Assembly: GCF_036320965.1 (NCBI RefSeq)
Contig: NC_092231.1
Location: forward strand, 31,914,755 to 31,978,754
Length of the DNA stretch: 64,000 nucleotides
Direction: 5' to 3'
From: Panulirus ornatus
Lineage: Eukaryota; Arthropoda; Malacostraca; Decapoda; Palinuridae
Below the pieces are notes generated by a model. It did no database searches. It worked only from the letters and a program-made list of their open reading frames with translations, and had not been told where the DNA came from. The stretch's first letter is position 1, and each line of letters begins with the position of its first letter. Both the position numbers and the translations under genes were made by a program. Shown piece by piece: positions 56,301 to 64,000 of this stretch.

Positions 56301-59300
56301 ACTTGATGTTAACTACAAATGAGGAAAACGACTTGAGTGTTAACTACAAATGAAGAAAACGACTTGAGTGTTAACTACAAATGAAGAAAACGACTTGAGT
56401 GTTAACTACAAATGAAGAAAACGACTTGAGTGTTAACTACAAATGAAGAAAACGACTTGAGTGTTAACTACAAATGAAGAAAACGACTTGAGTGTTAACT
56501 ACAAATGAAGAAAACGACTTGAGTGTTAACTACAAATGAAGAAAACGACTTGAGTGTTAACTACAAATGAGAAAAACGACTTGAGTGTTAACTACAAATG
56601 AGAAAAACGACTTGAGTGTTAACTACAAATGAGAAAAACGACTTGAGTGTTAACTACAAATGAGGAAAACGACTTGAGTGTTAACTACAAATGAAGAAAA
56701 CGACTTGAGTGTTAACTACAAATGAGGAAAACGACTTGAGTGTTAACTACAAATGAGGAAAACGACTTGATGTTAACTACAAATGAGAAAAACGACTTGA
56801 GTGTTAACTACAAATGAGAAAAACGACTTGAGTGTTAACTACAAATGAAGAAAACGACTTGAGTGTTAACTACAAATGAAGAAAACGACTTGAGTGTTAA
56901 CTACAAATGAAGAAAACGACTTGAGTGTTAACTACAAATGAAGAAAACGACTTGAGTGTTAACTACAAATGAAGAAAACGACTTGAGTGTTAACTACAAA
57001 TGAAGAAAACGACTTGAGTGTTAACTACAAATGAAGAAAACGACTTGAGTGTTAACTACAAATGAAGAAAACGACTTGAGTGTTAACTACAAATGAAGGA
57101 AAACGACTTGAGTGTTAACTACAAATGAGGAAAACGACTTGAGTGTTAACTACAAATGAAGGAAAACGACTTGAGTGTTAACTACAAATGAAGAAAACGA
57201 CTTGAGTGTTAACTACAAATGAAGGAAAACGACTTGAGTGTTAACTACAAATGAAGGAAAACGACTTGATGTTAACTACAAATGAAGAAAACGACTTGAG
57301 TGTTAACTACAAATGAGAAAAACGACTTGAGTGTTAACTACAAATGAGAAAAACGACTTGAGTGTTAACTACAAATGAAGGAAAACGACTTGAGTGTTAA
57401 CTACAAATGAAGAAAACGACTTGAGTGTTAACTACAAATGAGAAAAACGACTTGAGTGTTAACTACAAATGAGAAAAACGACTTGAGTGTTAACTACAAA
57501 TGAAGAAAACGACTTGAGTGTTAACTACAAATGAGGAAAACGACTTGATGTTAACTACAAATGAAGAAAACGACTTGAGTGTTAACTACAAATGAGAAAA
57601 ACGACTTGAGTGTTAACTACAAATGAAGAAAACGACTTGAGTGTTAACTACAAATGAGAAAAACGACTTGAGTGTTAACTACAAATGAAGAAAACGACTT
57701 GAGTGTTAACTACAAATGAGAAAAACGACTTGAGTGTTAACTACAAATGAAGAAAACGACTTGAGTGTTAACTACAAATGAAGGAAAACGACTTGAGTGT
57801 TAACTACAAATGAAGAAAACGACTTGAGTGTTAACTACAAATGAAGAAAACGACTTGAGTGTTAACTACAAATGAGAAAAACGACTTGAGTGTTAACTAC
57901 AAATGAGGAAAACGACTTGAGTGTTAACTACAAATGAGGAAAACGACTTGATGTTAACTACAAATGAAGAAAACGACTTGAGTGTTAACTACAAATGAGG
58001 AAAACGACTTGAGTGTTAACTACAAATGAAGAAAACGACTTGAGTGTTAACTACAAATGAGGAAAACGACTTGATGTTAACTACAAATGAGAAAAACGAC
58101 TTGAGTGTTAACTACAAATGAGGAAAACGACTTGAGTGTTAACTACAAATGAAGAAAACGACTTGAGTGTTAACTACAAATGAAGAAAACGACTTGAGTG
58201 TTAACTACAAATGAGAAAAACGACTTGAGTGTTAACTACAAATGAGAAAAACGACTTGAGTGTTAACTACAAATGAGAAAAACGACTTGAGTGTTAACTA
58301 CAAATGAGAAAAACGACTTGAGTGTTAACTACAAATGAAGAAAACGACTTGAGTGTTAACTACAAATGAAGGAAAACGACTTGATGTTAACTACAAATGA
58401 GAAAAACGACTTGAGTGTTAACTACAAATGAAGAAAACGACTTGAGTGTTAACTACAAATGAAGAAAACGACTTGAGTGTTAACTACAAATGAGGAAAAC
58501 GACTTGAGTGTTAACTACAAATGAAGAAAACGACTTGAGTGTTAACTACAAATGAAGAAAACGACTTGAGTGTTAACTACAAATGAAGAAAACGACTTGA
58601 GTGTTAACTACAAATGAGGAAAACGACTTGATGTTAACTACAAATGAAGAAAACGACTTGAGTGTTAACTACAAATGAGAAAAACGACTTGAGTGTTAAC
58701 TACAAATGAGGAAAACGACTTGGGTGTTAACTACAAATGAAGAAAACGACTTGAGTGTTAACTACAAATGAAGAAAACGACTTGAGTGTTAACTACAAAT
58801 GAGAAAAACGACTTGAGTGTTAACTACAAATGAGGAAAACGACTTGAGTGTTAACTACAAATGAGGAAAACGACTTGAGTGTTAACTACAAATGAGAAAA
58901 ACGACTTGAGTGTTAACTACAAATGAGGAAAACGACTTGATGTTAACTACAAATGAAGAAAACGACTTGAGTGTTAACTACAAATGAAGAAAACGACTTG
59001 AGTGTTAACTACAAATGAGAAAAACGACTTGAGTGTTAACTACAAATGAGGAAAACGACTTGAGTGTTAACTACAAATGAGAAAAACGACTTGAGTGTTA
59101 ACTACAAATGAAGAAAACGACTTGAGTGTTAACTACAAATGAGGAAAACGACTTGATGTTAACTACAAATGAGAAAAACGACTTGAGTGTTAACTACAAA
59201 TGAAGAAAACGACTTGAGTGTTAACTACAAATGAAGGAAAACGACTTGAGTGTTAACTACAAATGAGGAAAACGACTTGATGTTAACTACAAATGAGGAA

Positions 59301-62282
59301 AACGACTTGAGTGTTAACTACAAATGAAGAAAACGACTTGAGTGTTAACTACAAATGAGGAAAACGACTTGAGTGTTAACTACAAATGAAGAAAACGACT
59401 TGAGTGTTAACTACAAATGAGGAAAACGACTTGATGTTAACTACAAATGAGAAAAACGACTTGAGTGTTAACTACAAATGAGAAAAACGACTTGAGTGTT
59501 AACTACAAATGAAGAAAACGACTTGAGTGTTAACTACAAATGAGGAAAACGACTTGAGTGTTAACTACAAATGAGGAAAACGACTTGATGTTAACTACAA
59601 ATGAAGAAAACGACTTGAGTGTTAACTACAAATGAGGAAAACGACTTGATGTTAACTACAAATGAAGAAAACGACTTGAGTGTTAACTACAAATGAGAAA
59701 AACGACTTGAGTGTTAACTACAAATGAAGAAAACGACTTGAGTGTTAACTACAAATGAGAAAAACGACTTGAGTGTTAACTACAAATGAGAAAAACGACT
59801 TGAGTGTTAACTACAAATGAGGAAAACGACTTGAGTGTTAACTACAAATGAGAAAAACGACTTGAGTGTTACTACAAATGAGAAAAACGACTTGAGTGTT
59901 AACTACAAATGAGAAAAACGACTTGAGTGTTAACTACAAATGAAGAAAACGACTTGAGTGTTAACTACAAATGAGGAAAACGACTTGAGTGTTAACTACA
60001 AATGAGGAAAACGACTTGAGTGTTAACTACAAATGAGAAAAACGACTTGAGTGTTAACTACAAATGAGAAAAACGACTTGAGTGTTAACTACAAATGAAG
60101 AAAACGACTTGAGTGTTAACTACAAATGAGGAAAACGACTTGGGTGTTAACTACAAATGAAGAAAACGACTTGAGTGTTAACTACAAATGAAGAAAACGA
60201 CTTGAGTGTTAACTACAAATGAGAAAAACGACTTGAGTGTTAACTACAAATGAGAAAAACGACTTGAGTGTTAACTACAAATGAAGAAAACGACTTGAGT
60301 GTTAACTACAAATGAAGAAAACGACTTGAGTGTTAACTACAAATGAAGAAAACGACTTGAGTGTTAACTACAAATGAGAAAAACGACTTGAGTGTTAACT
60401 ACAAATGAAGAAAACGACTTGAGTGTTAACTACAAATGAGGAAAACGACTTGATGTTAACTACAAATGAAGAAAACGACTTGAGTGTTAACTACAAATGA
60501 AGAAAACGACTTGAGTGTTAACTACAAATGAGAAAAACGACTTGAGTGTTAACTACAAATGAAGAAAACGACTTGAGTGTTAACTACAAATGAAGGAAAA
60601 CGACTTGATGTTAACTACAAATGAAGAAAACGACTTGAGTGTTAACTACAAATGAGGAAAACGACTTGATGTTAACTACAAATGAAGAAAACGACTTGAG
60701 TGTTAACTACAAATGAAGAAAACGACTTGAGTGTTAACTACAAATGAAGAAAACGACTTGAGTGTTAACTACAAATGAAGAAAACGACTTGAGTGTTAAC
60801 TACAAATGAAGAAAACGACTTGAGTGTTAACTACAAATGAGGAAAACGACTTGAGTGTTAACTACAAATGAGAAAAACGACTTGAGTGTTAACTACAAAT
60901 GAGAAAAACGACTTGAGTGTTAACTACAAATGAAGAAAACGACTTGAGTGTTAACTACAAATGAGGAAAACGACTTGATGTTAACTACAAATGAAGAAAA
61001 CGACTTGAGTGTTACTACAAATGAGAAAAACGACTTGAGTGTTAACTACAAATGAAGAAAACGACTTGAGTGTTAACTACAAATGAAGAAAACGACTTGA
61101 GTGTTAACTACAAATGAGGAAAACGACTTGAGTGTTAACTACAAATGAAGAAAACGACTTGAGTGTTAACTACAAATGAAGAAAACGACTTGAGTGTTAA
61201 CTACAAATGAAGAAAACGACTTGAGTGTTAACTACAAATGAAGGAAAACGACTTGATGTTAACTACAAATGAAGAAAACGACTTGAGTGTTAACTACAAA
61301 TGAGGAAAACGACTTGAGTGTTAACTACAAATGAGAAAAACGACTTGAGTGTTAACTACAAATGAGAAAAACGACTTGAGTGTTAACTACAAATGAGAAA
61401 AACGACTTGAGTGTTAACTACAAATGAAGAAAACGACTTGAGTGTTAACTACAAATGAGGAAAACGACTTGAGTGTTAACTACAAATGAGAAAAACGACT
61501 TGAGTGTTAACTACAAATGAGGAAAACGACTTGAGTGTTAACTACAAATGAGAAAAACGACTTGAGTGTTAACTACAAATGAAGAAAACGACTTGAGTGT
61601 TAACTACAAATGAGAAAAACGACTTGAGTGTTAACTACAAATGAGAAAAACGACTTGAGTGTTAACTACAAATGAGGAAAACGACTTGAGTGTTAACTAC
61701 AAATGAGAAAAACGACTTGAGTGTTAACTACAAATGAGGAAAACGACTTGAGTGTTAACTACAAATGAGGAAAACGACTTGGGTGTTAACTACAAATGAG
61801 GAAAACGACTTGAGTGTTAACTACAAATGAGAAAAACGACTTGAGTGTTAACTACAAATGAGGAAAACGACTTGATGTTAACTACAAATGAGAAAACGAC
61901 TTGAGTGTTAACTACAAATGAAGAAAACGACTTGAGTGTTAACTACAAATGAGAAAAACGACTTGAGTGTTAACTACAAATGAGGAAAACGACTTGAGTG
62001 TTAACTACAAATGAAGAAAACGACTTGAGTGTTAACTACAAATGAGAAAAACGACTTGAGTGTTAACTACAAATGAGGAAAACGACTTGAGTGTTAACTA
62101 CAAATGAAGAAAACGACTTGAGTGTTAACTACAAATGAGGAAAACGACTTGAGTGTTAACTACAAATGAAGAAAACGACTTGAGTGTTAACTACAAATGA
62201 GGAAAACGACTTGAGTGTTAACTACAAATGAAGAAAACGACTTGAGTGTTAACTACAAATGAGGAAAACGACTTGGGTGTTG
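53383..62282. repeat. 31/30-bp satellite, about 287 copies (8.9 kb)
   Basis: The largest array here. Unit: gtgttaactacaaatgag followed by gaaaacgacttga (31 bp), with a one-base-shorter gatgtt form (30 bp), a longer gaaggaaaac form, and gagaaaaac/gaggaaaac/gaagaaaac alternatives. The period is not a multiple of three and the unit contains TAA and TGA, so no long open frames occur. Variants are patchy: gaagaaaac units form long runs at about 56340-56560 and 56840-57090. Confidence 0.98.
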
Positions 62283-62805
62283 AGAATCTCATGTGATCTA
62301 AAGTCAAGTAAACAGTGCATAGAATAAGTTAAAAAAGGTGAACATAATTTTTGGATTTACATGTAAGACTTTCGAATTTAAGTCTCAAGTAATTGTCCTC
62401 ACTCTTTACAGATGACTGGAGTGCTACAAGGGATGTTATTTGAGTATTTATGATTACAGAAACTTCAATTATCTCGACGTAAGAAGCAGCTGAGCAGTAG
62501 GTAGGTTCGTCTGGTTTCAGAGTCGCAGGTAAACATTTTACCTGGAATGAATTATTTTTTCGTGACCGGGATTATTAACATTAGGGATGGCTTGCTAGTT
62601 AGAGTGGAGTAAGGCCGGTGAACAGAAACATTTAGGAAGAATATCTGGTAAACATTTCGCATCAAGTCATTGATTGATATCATTTGTGCCTACTTGGCAA
62701 CATGAAAAGTTTACAGTATTCTTTCCCTCTGAACATCTGGAGGTGTTCACTTGCCACGCTGGTGGATGAGTTTTGTGATGACATCCATCATCACAAACAT
62801 CCTCA
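62283..62805. other. Unique spacer, no gene recognised
   Basis: A+T-richer unique sequence between two satellites with no recognised feature. Confidence 0.5.
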
Positions 62806-64000
62806 CGTGGACCCAGTACACCCTCACGAGGACCCAGTACAGCCTCACGAGGACCCAGTACAGCCTCACGTGGACCCAGTACACCCTCACGAGGACCCAG
62901 TACAGCCTCACATGGACCCAGTACCGCCTCACAAGGACCCAGTACAGCCTCACATGGACCCAGTACCGTCTCACGAGGACCCAGTACCGTCTCACGTGGA
63001 CCCAGTACCGTCTCACGAGGACCCAGTACCGTCTCACGAGGACCCAGTACCGTCTCACGAGGACCCAGTACCGTCTCACAAGGACCCAGCACAGCCTCAC
63101 AAGGGCCCAGTACAGCCTCACATGGACCCAGTACAGCCTCACAGGGACCCAGTACAGCCTCACAGGGACCCAGTACAGCCTCACAGGGACCCAGTACAGC
63201 CTCACAGGGACCCAGTACAGCCTCACAGGGACCCAGTACAGCCTCACATGGACCCAGTACAGCCTCACAAGGACCCAGTACAGCCTCACAAGGACCCAGT
63301 ACAACCCCACATGGACCCAGTACAGCCTCACAAGGACCCAGTACAGCCTCACAAGGACCCAGTACAGCCTCACATGGACCCAGTACAGCATCACAAAGAC
63401 CCAGTACAACCTCACATGGACCCAGTACAGCCTCACGAGGACCCAGTACAGCCTCACATGGACCCAGTACAGCCTCTCAAGGACCCAGTACAGCCTCTCA
63501 AGGACCCAGTACAGCCTCACAAGGACCCAGTACAGCCTCACAAGGACCCAGTGCAGCCTCACATGGACCCAGTACAGCTTCACGTGGACCCAGTACAGCC
63601 TCACATGGACCCAGTACAGCCTCACATGGACCCAGTACAGCATCACAAAGACCCAGTACAACCTCACATGGACCCAATACAGCCTCACAAGGACCCAGTA
63701 CAGCCTCACAAGGACCCAGTACAGCCTCACAGGGACCCAGTACAGCCTCACAGGGACCCAGTACAGCCTCACAAGGACCCAATACAGCCTCACAAGGACC
63801 CAGTACAGTCTCACAGGGACCCAGTACAGCCTCACAAGGACCCAGTACAGTCTCACAGGGACCCAGTACAGCCTCACAGGGACCCAATACAGCCTCACAA
63901 GGACCCAGTACAGTCTCACATGGACCCAGTACAGCCTCACATGGACCCAGTACAGCCTCACAAGGACCCAGTACAGCCTCACAAGGACCCAGTACAGCCT
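62806..64000. repeat. 21-bp satellite, about 57 copies, continues past the window
   Basis: Unit of 21 bp: cctcacaaggacccagtacag. Variants are aagg/atgg/gagg/aggg and tacagc/taccgt. The left part (62940-63080) is rich in the taccgtctcac subtype, the rest in tacagcctcac. The array is uninterrupted at base 64000. Open frames on - (up to 411 codons) are repeat artefacts. Confidence 0.98.

Noticed and set aside
53383..62282. CRISPR-like array
   Set aside because: Units are contiguous with no unique spacers, and the setting is eukaryotic. It is a plain satellite.
1..64000. Telomeric repeat (arthropod TTAGG)
   Set aside because: I saw no run of TTAGG or CCTAA units, so a subtelomeric position is only a guess.
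1..64000. Endogenous viral sequences or LTR retrotransposons
   Set aside because: No gag, protease, integrase, capsid or helicase motifs and no long direct terminal repeats were recognised. All RT domains seen are of non-LTR type.

Overview
This 64-kb window looks like heterochromatin-like or intronic/intergenic DNA from an arthropod genome, most likely a decapod crustacean. That is an inference from three things: dense (TA)n/(GT)n microsatellites, many long minisatellites, and abundant RTE-like retrotransposon copies with decapod-style 5' and 3' tails. No bacterial, phage or organellar gene organisation is visible. I found no complete host protein-coding gene. About 60% of the window is tandem repeat and roughly a fifth is RTE-derived retrotransposon sequence. 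Nearly all long open frames are by-products of repeat units whose length is a multiple of three and that lack stop codons.

Layout. 1-5317: minisatellites of 67, 28, 42 and 24 bp, with a broken non-LTR endonuclease relic at 2950-3770. 5318-17741: three back-to-back satellites of 17 bp (with a 170-bp higher-order period), 33 bp (5.4 kb) and 80 bp (4.5 kb). 17742-33683: a retrotransposon-rich island. It holds a nearly full-length but decayed RTE-like element on the + strand (20679-24252), a 5'-truncated but well-preserved copy on the - strand (30534-33370), several fragments, two short internally deleted derivatives that behave like SINEs, relics of CR1-like and jockey-like elements, and a MITE-like inverted repeat. 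33870-45947: nine successive minisatellites (39, 30, 18, 30, 32, 28, 89, 30 and 21/22 bp). Between the last two lies a 68-bp segment at 44414-44481 with a branch point, pyrimidine tract, AG acceptor and GTAAGT donor, the best host-exon candidate here. 45948-50394: two more RTE fragments and an antisense jockey-like reverse transcriptase relic. 50395-64000: arrays of 30, 24, 31/30 (8.9 kb) and 21 bp, the last running off the window.

How the parts relate. The RTE-like copies share one plan: a 5' head of about 170-180 bp, an apurinic-endonuclease domain, a reverse transcriptase domain, a C-terminal GRP..RW region, and a 3' UTR ending in a short hairpin followed by A/T-rich simple repeat. The two SINE-like copies keep only the 5' head and the 3' hairpin tail, so they could be mobilised by the same machinery. 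Most copies border (TA)n on one or both sides, suggesting these elements insert into, or seed, TA microsatellites. The satellites may be grown by local slippage and unequal exchange; one 1-kb stretch of the 80-bp array carries scattered single-base indels that look more like consensus error than biology.
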